Assembly (NCBI RefSeq): GCF_000002425.4
Contig: NC_037269.1
Span: 9,971,477-10,035,476 of the forward strand
Direction: 5' to 3'
DNA from: Physcomitrium patens
Taxonomy: Eukaryota > Streptophyta > Bryopsida > Funariales > Funariaceae
Length of the DNA stretch: 64,000 nt
The notes below the pieces were generated by a model, which was given only the letters and a program-made list of their open reading frames with translations, was not told the DNA's origin and searched no databases. The translations under genes and the position numbers were made by a program. Shown here one piece after another: positions 1 through 10,135 of this stretch (position 1 is the stretch's first letter; every line of letters begins with the position of its first letter).

Positions 1-3000
1 ACTTTTGATTGAGAAAATTAAATTAATTTTTTTTCAAAGAAGTATAATATTTATGTTTTCAATTTGGTGTTCTTTGATAGATTGTAGTTGACTTCAATGA
101 AGAAGATAGAGGCATTTTAAGTAGATTGCATAGTGAAGATGCTCTATACTCTAGAAATTTATAATGAAGTAAGTGAGTGGATATGAGATATTTATAGCTA
201 TAGAAGTTGCTTAGAAAAGGAGGGGAGAGGAGAAGAGGGAGGAGAAAAGGAGGTCCAACCCATGTGTCATAAAATTTATGGCAAATTACTTTTGAGAACA
301 GATTCCGCAATCCTCCACTATAGGTACAACTAGTGCCACTACCATTGCACTTCTTGCATTCATTCCAAAACTTTGAACAATTGATTGTATTGTATTTTTT
401 GTGAGGAAATTGGAATAGATATGTAATACCGAAAATTTGCACTTTATATTCTAGTATCAATGTACATCTTTCTTCTTTGTAATAACAATCTAGTTTTTGT
501 TTTTGCTATGAGAAGATATGATGATTCTACCTTGGCACATTTGTAAGAAGCTTGGATGTGTTGTTTCCTCTAAGACATGTACACATGAAGACATATACCT
601 TGTTGTTTCTTTTTGAATAAATATTCTAGGTGAACTAGTTAGGATTGAACTCCTCCAAAGATTACTAAAACATGTCAATGTAGATCTTCACATTGAGATT
701 AAGCTTGATGCAACAACAACTAGATTACAAGTAGAACGACCTTGACAATGGGGAGAAAAAACCTTTTTTGTGCCTTCTTATGGAAGAATATGGATACAAA
801 CTAATAATTTGTACTTTTATGTTTTATTAGTATTTTTCCTTTTTAGGAGCAATAGGGATTTCATTTTGATTTTAAAGAACTTAATCAACAACAGATGCAT
901 GTACAAAGCCACTAGTAATTCTTGATAGGTGCATCATTCAATTCAATGGAGTCAGGAAATGGTGATTAGACAAGTGGTACTGACTGGGTCCATGTCATGT
1001 GCCAAAACCTGGAATGATATGGAAAGACACTTGATCAAGGGAAAATTGGGGATGATCGACCTATTGCAAACTACATAGACGCAATGAAAACCTTGCATGA
1101 AATCAATGAGGGTGGATCCAATATTCACTTCTAGTAATCCAACGAGCGTCACTGTGCCGGATGGACAACTAGTTTGGTATACAAGATTATGAGCTGGACC
1201 GATTGGATCACAGAGAGCAAATTACGAGGATTGCATTCATCAATGGCGGGCTTGTCACTAACGCTTGAACGAAAGTGATTGGCTTCGATAACAACCAGGG
1301 AATTGGGGCTTAGAGCAGGAGGTAAGAGGCTTCTTCTTCCTATATATTCAGCCTCTCCTCCTCCGCTCAACATCTTCTCTCGACATCTACTGTGTGTGCT
1401 TGAAGACAGGCGATGTGTGTGTGTGTGTGGGTTGTTCGAGGGGAGCTTGATCAAGAATAGAGTGAAGTTTTCTGTTTTAGTTTGATTTATGTTCGTAGTT
1501 GACACTATTTTTGAATGTTTTGCAGTTGTGTGTGTTGTTCTTTTACTGACCAATTGCAAGATCTAATAAGATATGCTTGAATGATTGTTATCTTTTCGTT
1601 CAAATTTTCGAGTTTGGTTCACTTTCATGTCTAAGAGGAACATCAAAATTTTAAAAGGAACATTAAGTCATAGATGTTCTATTGTGGATGTCAAATACAA
1701 ATTCAAAAATAACAATTGGTTTGTCTGTTATATTTCATGTCTGCATTATCTACTTGTCTGTGATAACTGTTTAGTATATACAAGAGTTTAGTTTGTAAAA
1801 AGGATGATTATGTTTGTGCTATATTGGGCAACGGAGGTTATTTGTGAGAGAGGAGATTTAAGTATTTAACATTGTGCTTATTGTAAATGTTCTGTTGCGG
1901 ATTCTGCTCTTTTGACTTTCATTCTATTTTGTTTCATAAACTATTTTATTAATGTGTGTATACACGTGTCACACATCGTTCTTGCATCATTTGATTGCAA
2001 CGTGTTTCGTAAACTGTTGCTCAGGCCCTTGTTCTTGTATGATTCATACTTCCTTCGTGATTCCTTTGTCTTTCGTTTCTCATATGAAACAAAACTCGCG
2101 GTTTTAATTTTTGAAAACAGGTTTTCTGATTTCATTCGCAACTGGCTTTGACAAAAACGGGGTCGTCCTGGGGATGCGGATGTTGCAGATTTGCTTCCAC
2201 TGGTGCAAAGGGCGTTGCTCCTGACTCAAAAACTGTCGCTCTTCGCTCACGGGGAATTTGGAAAAGGTCACATGTCCTTGTATTGTGTGTCGCCAATGAT
2301 ACACCCTCTCCATAAATACTCTAAATAAGAAGTAAAAAATGACGGGTTTGCTCCTAGAGCTCAAAACTGTCCGTGTCATCTCTTCACACAACTGTGCCTC
2401 CTACCACATCGCCCTAACTTGACGTCATGGCATAGAACTGCCAATGTCGGTGAGTTTGTACTTCTTCTTCCTACCTCAACCCATTGTGCAGCCACTCTTA
2501 GTTGCTAGTTTCTGTTCACCGGCTCATGCGAGTTTGTTCAGGTTTATAATACTGAACACCCATCCGAGAAGCAGCTATTGTCACTCCCACATCAAGATAA
2601 TGAGTAACCAATCCTGCAACATATCCAGAATCTTGCTTTCTAGCAACTTTGGTGACCAGGGATTTGAATCATTTATGTTTGGTAGCAGTATGTCCATACC
2701 CTCCCACCATCTGTTTGCAAATTCCTTGCAAGGAATAATGTCAAATTTCAAGTTGAATTGGATGAAAATACCCTCTAAACATACTTGGTACATTTGTAAC
2801 ATATATTTTTGGGCTAACAAAGCAACATTGTGACCATTATGTTCACTTGATTGTAGATAAAACACTTGTAGGCAAACTTGTAGGAAAACCAATTTGCCAA
2901 TTGAAGCAACATTGTGGGATTATATGCTCTATAGTCTCTATTTTACTTAAGCCATCATTAATTGACACATTCATATTCAAAACATTTCTTTTTTGAGAAA

Positions 3001-5949
3001 TTTGACAAGCAAGAATTTTACTTCAAAATGACAACTACTCTTATTGTAGATGTTACTTTCAATAATAGTAATTAATTGAAGGAAGTTATTGCTCAAGATA
3101 TTATCAAAGTACTTTGCATTAATGTTTATATGAAGTATTGCAAAGACAATTGCAATAATAAAGAACTATGAAGTATTGCAAAGACAATTGTTCAAGATAA
3201 TAAAGAACTATGAAGTATAATTCATAGTTCAATAATACTATGAAGTATAATTCATAGTTCAATTGTTCAAGATAATAAAGAACTATGAAGTATAATTCAT
3301 AGTTCTTTATTATTGCAAAGTACTTCATAATTCTTTATTATTAATATTCGTAACTTCTGCACGTTCAATCACCATAATAGAAGTAAATTATTAATTTTTA
3401 CACTCAATTAACATTTGAATAAATAACTAAGATTATTAAGTGATAGAACAATTTAATATTAGGATTTTAGATAATTAAGGCTTGTAATAAGAAACAAATA
3501 TTTAAGATCCATACAAATAGCAATTTGAAAGCATAATACAAGCAACAAAGGCATATCATTGGACAGGAGTGAGTAATCTGTAGAAGAGACAAGGAAATGG
3601 GTAGTAGTGAAATTACTACAATGATTAAGAAGAAAAATAGACTCATACAACACCATTGTCAAGCCATAAGTGTTCATGCATCTATCATCTTAACAAGCTT
3701 AGAAGTACAATGCCAACTAACAAAGGCTTGTTATGACAACTAAGTGGAATCCAATCTAATGACTGCAATAATTAATTTAAGTAAGTATGTAGAAATCCAT
3801 CTAATTAAATTCATACCAAGTGAGAAACTATCAACTAACTTGTATTGTAGTTGTATGAGATTCTTCTTGAATAAAATAATAATAAAAATTTAGATTGACA
3901 AGACCAAAGTGAAGCTTGAAATAGAACACTTTTTAAGGTGCATGAAAATTACATACTTTGTAAGGAGGCAAATCCATAAGATCATGCAAAAATAATTAAG
4001 TTTATTCAAAGCCAAATTAAATAAAGAATTATGGCTAAGAAGAACTCTTAAGTATGGATTTTTCCAAGTTATTAGTAAAAATAAGACTGCCATGCAAAAA
4101 ATCCTTGTATGGATATCTCATTTATTAAAATAAGACACTTGTATTCTGCATCCTTAGATTCTAAGTTTCAATCCAAGCAAACTAGTTGGTATAAAGATAC
4201 TAACTTAGGTTATCTTTAAAGCTATTTTGGATGAATTTTTGAGTAGTTTTTAAGATATTGTAATCTATTTAGATCTAATGCTGAGCTACAACCACCAAAA
4301 TAGAAAAAACATGGATCAAAAAAATTATATAGTACTTAAAGCAAAAAAAACTTATGATCTCATTATTGCAATTAAAAATCTCATTATAAGAATTTTTTAT
4401 AATATCTATCTAGATTATAACAATCTACTTGTACAATGTAGGTATTATCTTCCTACATTTAACCTTATTTAAAAATGCCTAACCTTACTTGAAAATCAAA
4501 GCATAGAAATAGAGACTTTGGCAAGTAATTTGGTTCCCTTGCAAGCATATATGCCTTCAAAGGACACTACTATTTTCAAACCACAAAAAGAACAAGGAAT
4601 TGAAGAGAATACTTATCCAACCTTGCCTAAAAATTAGCACCCAAATATACATGATCCTAATAACATGCTCTTTTGTAGGTTCTAGAAGGCGAATAATAAA
4701 TAAGAGATGGATAAGAATTAAGAAAAAATATTATAGCAATCAAGTTGATATCAATGATTTGTGATAAAAAATTTTAAGTAAATTATTATAGATCACAAGA
4801 AAAAATGATTGTAAGTGGGTCTTGTTACTAAACATGAAAAAGTTTATAGAAGTTAATGAAGTTGTAACTACCAAGAACATTTGGCTAAGTCACACTTACT
4901 ATATGTCTTCTATTAGTGGCTCAAATGTCAAGGTATACAAAGTAAGTTGTCTATGGTATCCTTACCATCAAGAATATTGATACAAACTATGTCTTACAAA
5001 AATCAACTCATAAAAGCTTCTAAAGACCAATGGACATAATAACTTTACTAACATCAAGAGGTATTCTACTTCATAGTAAGTACCCTCCCTAAAGAATAAT
5101 TCAATATACTTCAAAAAATAATCCCTATATAAAAATTACAATCATATTATAAAATATGCAAGATCTTAATGACCTTACAAAGGCGGATATTGTAAAAAAT
5201 TAATATATGACATATATTGCTAGACTATATTGTTTATGTCTCTAAGAATATAAGCATAAAGAGTAGAAACTCACAATCTTCTTTAAAAAAATATGGACAA
5301 GAGTAGGCTTCTATAGTATTGAAGTTACCTTAGCATAAAAAAATAATCCCAATAGTGAGGAAATAGAGAGTGGTAGAGTATGTATATAGATTGCAATCCA
5401 CCTCCAATCTTTAGTCATTGCAAGTTATCATTTCCACTCAAGGCTTGTCATCAATTTGTTTTATTGTTGTATACACTTTGGTATTATATTGCTCACAAAG
5501 AAATTTAATTGCCATTGGATTATGATGGATCTATTTCTATTCATCATCTAGGGCTATCAAGTGAGTGGTTACAAATTGGTCTTTGTATGTCGTAAAAAAT
5601 ACTTTAGAACTCATGTCACATACATGCCACCATTTTACTCTATTGTAAAGTTGTTGTTTTACTATTTTTTCATAACCAATTGCTTGCAATATATTGATGC
5701 ATACTACCAATTGTCCTTGTTGTGTAGCATCACTAGAGTCTAGTTAATTTCTACTAAAATTTTAGTGAGCTTTTTGAGTACTTGTTCTTCCTTCGCTTCT
5801 TTCATGACTGTTTTTTGGATATAGAATTATTTATAAAGCTTGATACAAAGACGCATCTTATTGAAAAAAATTAAGTTGTTCTGAATCGCCTAAATAATTT
5901 TACTCAATATTGGGTACATGTATTTGTCAAGGTCTTTCAACTCTGCCTC
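1..5949. other. AT-rich region without a recognisable gene
   Basis: Only short ORFs occur, and none matches a family I know. Around 1270-1500 there is a slightly more GC-rich patch with a TATA-like string (near 1340) followed by a pyrimidine-rich stretch that resembles a promoter and 5' leader, but no coding exon can be tied to it. A tandem repeat at 3130-3345 is listed separately. The right part (from about 4500) may already be decayed LINE sequence belonging to the RT remnant that follows, but I see no clear endonuclease motif. Confidence 0.5.
3130..3345. repeat. short tandem repeat with internal palindrome
   Basis: Units built from 'aaagaactatgaagtat' and 'attgcaaagacaattg' recur several times. 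Within them 'actatgaa' and 'ttcatagt' are reverse complements separated by a few bases, so each copy can fold into an AT-rich hairpin. The repeat explains the repetitive minus-strand ORF seen here, which is not a gene. Confidence 0.7.
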
Positions 5950-6794
5950 TAGCTAGTATTACCTAAATTAATTAGTATAAATTAGACAACTTTCTTATCT
6001 ATGAGATATATTTTGGACAATCTACTCCTACTATATGAAACAATTATATAGGCACAACAATCAAGGGAACCATTGATTTCTCCAAAGCTTGTGATATGGT
6101 AGATTGGAAGTTCATATTTAATATCATGAAATCTATTAGATTACCATATGAATTTATAATGATAGTTAAACTTTTATTTCATGATGCCAAGGCTTATACT
6201 AAAAATAAATAGTTCTCCATCTTTTCATTTGGAATATATAGAGGTGTATGCTAGGGCTACCCACTTGTACCATATTTTTTATATATTGTTATAGCAAAGG
6301 CTCTAAATTTTAATAGGATCAAAGTTTTTAAAATAAGGGCTTCATAACTATATAATGTTGGAATATACATCTACAATGACATATATGATAATAATAATTT
6401 TATCACTGCAAGTAAAGCTACATCCAAGTTTGGCCTATTATTGAGTAAAGTAGGAGCATCAAAGGCTACATGTGGACTTTTATATAGATCTTAGCAATAT
6501 AAATTAAGCTTGGAACAAACAAATTGTAGAATAGATGAGTAGATGGACGTATACAAATTGGATGAAGAACTCCTATCACATACAATCTTTCAAGTTAATA
6601 CAATAAATGATCTAATAGTGGATGCAACATGGGTCTGGATTCAAAGTGATGTACTATTATACAACATGTGCAAAACCTCATGTATTCTTATTCAAATATG
6701 ATCATAAATAAGAAAAGAAGGGGCTTCTTCTTCCACCATCCACCAATTGATAGGCATGCTAGTTTTAGATAAACTATGCGGGATTTGAATAGTA
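5950..6794 (+). pseudogene. Decayed LINE (non-LTR retrotransposon) reverse transcriptase, left part
   Basis: Short translated patches in shifting frames match the order of plant L1-type reverse transcriptase blocks. First comes an R-Y-I-L-D-N-L-L-L-L-Y-E patch (6004-6039), then D-F-S-K-A-C-D-M-V-D-W (about 6075-6108), then R-G-V followed by a stop and G-Y-P-L (about 6240-6270), the usual RGxxQGxPLSP block. The sequence carries many stops and frameshifts and is clearly dead. The YxDD box is not recognisable. The remnant is cut at 6794/6799 by the insertion of LTR element A and resumes at 24483, where the C-terminal zinc-binding block and poly(A) tail are found. The 5' limit is uncertain. Confidence 0.65.
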
Positions 6795-6799
6795 CAAGT
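6795..6799. repeat. Target-site duplication of element A (left copy)
   Basis: CAAGT lies immediately before the TGTCATGG LTR start of element A. The same five bases lie at 24478-24482, right after the last LTR base. A 5-bp duplication is normal for Ty3/gypsy integrases and fixes the element borders. Confidence 0.9.
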
Positions 6800-7347
6800 T
6801 GTCATGGATATATATATTTACCTCAATAGTTACTTATATGATTAAGTAGAAGTAGGTAAAATAGAATAATTTCATAAAGTCTTCTAGAGAAGCTTCATAT
6901 AAGCTTCATAGATACGGTTTTGACTTTAGATGTGTTTGTAGGTTAGAAACTTGGCCAAAAAGCTAACCATGTATTGATAGCTTGTGGAACAAGTTACTTC
7001 CGTATAGTATCTTGTGGAATAAGCCAACTACGTGGTGCATATATAGATAACTTATCTTGCAAGATAAGACATGTGGCTAGCAAAGTCAACACATGTTAGA
7101 GGTCCTATAGGACATCACCACATGGCTTTTAGTTAGATAGTATATATGGAGGCAAGAGTGAAGCCTTCTTCACTCTTTTCAACACCTTTCTAATCTTAGT
7201 CTTGTTTCGAGACTTTCTAGTCTTCTTGTTTTTGGCAATAGCCATTCTAGTTAATATTACATCACCTTTTGAGTGACTTTTTAGTTCTCTTCAGTGATAG
7301 AAGAGTATATTGAGGATTTCCTTTCTTCGAGATTCATGCCCTTGATA
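6800..7347 (+). repeat. 5' LTR of element A
   Basis: It starts TGTCATGG and ends TTGATA (TTGACA in the partner LTR). A TATA-like stretch near 7139-7147 is followed by an inverted repeat, AAGAGTGAAG (7154-7163) and CTTCACTCTT (7168-7177). The segment 7172-7182 is the partner of the primer site, with one mismatch in this copy. The LTR is longer than its split partner (247 + 259 bp) because of small indels. Confidence 0.9.
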
Positions 7348-7349
7348 GT

Positions 7350-7359
7350 TTGACAAGAG
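7350..7359 (+). other. Putative self-primer binding site of element A
   Basis: TTGACAAGAG begins 2 nt after the LTR end. It is the exact reverse complement of CTCTTGTCAA in the 3' LTR of the same element (24306-24315). No TGG-initial tRNA primer site is present at the border. By analogy with Tf1 and sushi elements, the 5' end of the RNA could fold back and prime here. This is an inference from complementarity. Confidence 0.6.
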
Positions 7360-7387
7360 AGCTAACATATTATTTTTGTCTTGTTCT

Positions 7388-7554
7388 AGAAGTGAGTGGA
7401 TTACCCCACTTCTATTATTATATTTTGAAGGTTATAGACTACCCACCTTTAAACAAAAAAATCTTATTTTCTAACACTGATCTTTTCTTTAAAGAAAGTG
7501 GATTATCCCTCTTTGTGGAATTTGCTTTTAGAGGTTGTGGATTACCCTCCTCTA
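7388..7554 (+). other. Leader stem-loops of element A
   Basis: Two clear hairpins lie in the untranslated leader. 7388-7413 has arms AGAAGTG/CACTTCT around a loop ending GGATTACCC. 7529-7554 has arms TAGAGG/CCTCTA around loop ttgtggattaccct. Two weaker copies of the loop motif occur near 7435 and 7496. The same loop sequence with different but complementary arms appears in the leaders of B, C and D. Confidence 0.65.
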
Positions 7555-7584
7555 ATTTAACTTTTGAATTCTTTTGAGTTGTCT

Positions 7585-8635
7585 ATGGAAGGAAAGATTA
7601 TAAATGCTACTCTCAATGGAAGTGGAAATAGATTTGTAATTATAACAAATCTTCATAAGCTTGTCAATACTCTAAGAGTAGAAATCTCATATATTTCCAA
7701 CGTGAATCATGGAAGTACTATGCCTATGCCTATGAAAGAAGTTTAGAGTCTGCAACAAGAAGTTGTGCAGTTGAAAGAAGCAAGTAGATCAATGTCACAA
7801 CCAAATCTAGGAAGTTTTACTTCTATAAGTATGACAGAGATAAGGATTAGTATGCCTGAGAAGTTTAATGGAACAAGATCAAAATTTTTAGGATTTTTGT
7901 AACAAGTCGAGTTTTATCTAAGGTTGCACCATTTCCAATATCTTGATAGATTTATCCAAGTCGGATTTATAGGCGCACTACTATGAAGAAGTGATCTCTC
8001 TTGGTTTGTACTTGTAATGGAAAAAGATTCACGACTCTTTTATGATTTGAATTTATTTCTAGAAGTGTTTACGGCCACAGCCAGAGAAAGTGATCGATAA
8101 CGAGTAATAGAGACCAAGCTTCTATCCTTATGGCAAGGATCATGATCAGCCACTGTATATCGTGCCGAATTCCAAAATCTTCTTTATGACGTGGATTGGA
8201 ACGACAAAGTACTTATCAACCAATTTCAATATGGATTGAAGGATAGCGTCAAAGATTTATTATTAACAATGTCGAAAGTAGAATCTTTGAAATAATTTAT
8301 TACTCAAGCCATTGCATGCGACAATTATTTATTTAAAAGGCATCAAGAACAAAGATTTAGTTGGAGAAGAATAAGTCAAATAATGGTGGCAGTTCCCAAG
8401 TTTATTAGAAATATATTTATCAAAGTCGAAACCAATACAAATTGATATGATACGTTTTAAACCTCTCACGAAGCAAGAAAAGACTCGACGTCGTCAAAAG
8501 GGATTCTGTTTATATTATGGAAAAGCTAAGCACACTGTTCAATATTGTCTAAAGAAGCAACACAATTACAAAATGAGAAGCACAATTACCAAAGAAGATA
8601 GTATGTCGGAAAACAATTTTCTCCAGCTACAATAG
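7585..8635 (+). pseudogene. Degenerate gag of element A
   Basis: It aligns by eye with gag of element C: a block around 'MPEKFNGTRSKF', a central capsid-like part, and a C-terminal zinc knuckle. The knuckle CX2CX4HX4C has its second cysteine replaced by tyrosine (C-L-Y-Y). Several internal stops (TAA, TAG, TGA) interrupt the frame. The terminal CAA-TAG at 8630-8635 is at the same place as in the other three elements, and the pol frame starts 8 nt after the T of TAG. The ATG at 7585 is the first that fits the aligned frame. Confidence 0.7.
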
Positions 8636-8663
8636 AGACTGTGCGGTTGGAATCATATGCAAC

Positions 8664-8974
8664 TGTTAGGGACATAGTGTTAGGGACATAGTCCTTAGAA
8701 CCTTCTAGAGACAAGTTTCTAGAACCTTTTAGAAGCAAGTCTCTGAAATCTTCTAGAAGCTTCCTAGTTGGTAGAAGTTGCTTGAGAAGCTTCCTAAATA
8801 GGAGTATATATTGGAATCGAGGCTGAAGAGTTCTTCAGTCTCGACAACACATCTCTTGGAGATCTAACTCACCTCTCTGGTGTTGTTCTTGTATTCATCT
8901 GATTAATCTAGTTCTTGCCAGTTCTTCTTGAACTTCTTATTAGATCTTGAGTCTATATTTCTGTGTCCGTTACA
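8664..8974 (+). repeat. 5' LTR of element B
   Basis: 311 bp. The TATA-like string is at about 8803-8811. It is followed by a 12-bp inverted repeat, TCGAGGCTGAAG (8817-8828) and CTTCAGTCTCGA (8833-8844), with one G-U pair. The segment AGTCTCGACAA (8837-8847) is complementary to the primer site at 8977-8987. The front half is made of short repeats of 'ccttctagaagcaagt' type. The 3' copy is 100 bp longer. Confidence 0.85.
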
Positions 8975-8976
8975 GT

Positions 8977-8987
8977 TTGTCGAGACT
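8977..8987 (+). other. Putative self-primer binding site of element B
   Basis: TTGTCGAGACT starts 2 nt after the LTR end. It is the exact 11-nt reverse complement of AGTCTCGACAA in this element's own LTR (8837-8847). The sequence differs from that of A, C and D (TTGACAAGAG) while complementarity to its own LTR is kept, which argues for a functional pairing. Confidence 0.65.
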
Positions 8988-9026
8988 TCACTCACCTCAG
9001 ATATCAGAGCTAATTTCTTCCTCGTT

Positions 9027-9210
9027 AGAGTGCGGATTACCCCTCTGCTTGGAAGTGTACTAGCATTTTAGAGTTTGCGGATTACTCTCCTCTAAACTGA
9101 TACTTCTTTTGTTACAATATTGGAGTCTTATTCTTCTTGGAGAGAGTGGATTACCCCTTTTCTTAAAGCTCTTAAGGCAATTTAGAGGTTGCGGAGTACC
9201 CTCCTCTAAA
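9027..9210 (+). other. Leader stem-loops of element B
   Basis: The two best hairpins are 9067-9096 (TTTAGAG/CTCTAAA around tttgcggattact...) and 9181-9210 (TTTAGAGG/CCTCTAAA around ttgcggagtaccct). Two weaker copies of GGATTACCC lie at about 9034 and 9150. The leader therefore has two tandem modules of the unit seen once in C and D. Confidence 0.6.
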
Positions 9211-9278
9211 CCAATATTGTCTTCTTATAGAGTCATTTCTGTCCTTCTCTTAGAATAGCCGGAGGCCAAGACATTAGT

Positions 9279-10130
9279 ATGACAAAAAGTTTGAAGTTCA
9301 AGTTGGATGCTATCATCAATGCCCACACTACGTTATCATAAAAAACTGTAGAAATTGAAGGAGTCGTGGCAAGGGTTCATAATGATGGAGCATCTGGAAT
9401 GGCACAATCTAGGTTGCACCAGCCTCAAACTTCTGCACTTGGAGAAGCAACTTTGCCTCAGGTTCGACAAGCACCGTTGGTTCTATAATATAAGGAGCCC
9501 CGAGTTAGCCTTTCGGACAAGTTCAATGGTACACATTCCAAATTTCGAGGATTTGTCAATCAAATCAGGTTGATAACAGTTTTACAGCCCGAACGCTATC
9601 CAACGGAGGAGTCACGTGTTGGGTTTGTTAGAACCTTACTTACATGGCAAGCTCTATCATGGTTTGCTCCTTTGTTTGAGAAACAATCGTCCATACTAAA
9701 CAACTTTGAAACCTTTTTGGAAGCGTTTGAGGAAGTATTTGGTGAACACGATAAGGTTCGATGGACTACAATAAAGATCCGGTCACTACGACAAGGGATG
9801 CGCTCTACATCAATTTATGTATCGGACTTCAGGCAATAAGCATGCAACATCAATTGGGACGAAGAAGCGTTGATGAGTCAATTCTATTGGGATTTAAGAG
9901 ATGATGTGAAGGATTTGCTGTTAATTCTTCCTGATCTGCAAATGCTCAACGAAGCTATTAGCCAAGCTGTGAAGTGTGATAATCGCCTATTCCAACGCTG
10001 CCAAGATCAACGTTTAAGACAATATATAGTTCGCCACGTCCCAATTATGTCGGCTAGCAGTGTGAATTCACATTCAGAGGTAGAAGACATACAAATTGAT
10101 GTGGAAAACGAGGATACCCAGCCACAATAG
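9279..10130 (+). pseudogene. gag of element B, without zinc knuckle
   Basis: The frame from ATG 9279 runs to the conserved CAA-TAG at 10128-10130 with a few internal stops (for example TAA after residue 20 and TAA near 9837). The capsid-like part aligns with C gag, including the 'FNGTHSKFRGFVNQ' block, and the tail has E-V-E-D-I-Q-I-D. In C that tail motif is followed by about 50 residues with a CX2CX4HX4C knuckle; in B it is followed directly by a short tail and the stop. Either B deleted its nucleocapsid finger or its family never had one. Confidence 0.75.
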
Positions 10131-10135
10131 AAACT

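Noticed and set aside
1279..1485. + strand ORF at 1279-1485 as a small gene.
   Set aside because: No homology recognised and no supporting splice or termination context; it looks more like leader sequence.
3119..3328. Minus-strand ORF with repeated Y-E-L-Y-F-I-V-L.
   Set aside because: Translation of the tandem repeat at 3130-3345.
9001..9013. 'atatcagagct' in the leader of B resembles the plant initiator-tRNA primer site TGGTATCAGAGC (a weaker form near 18418 in C).
   Set aside because: It starts nearly 30 nt inside the LTR border, whereas primer sites adjoin the LTR; it lacks the TGG. The adjacent site pairs with the element's own LTR instead.
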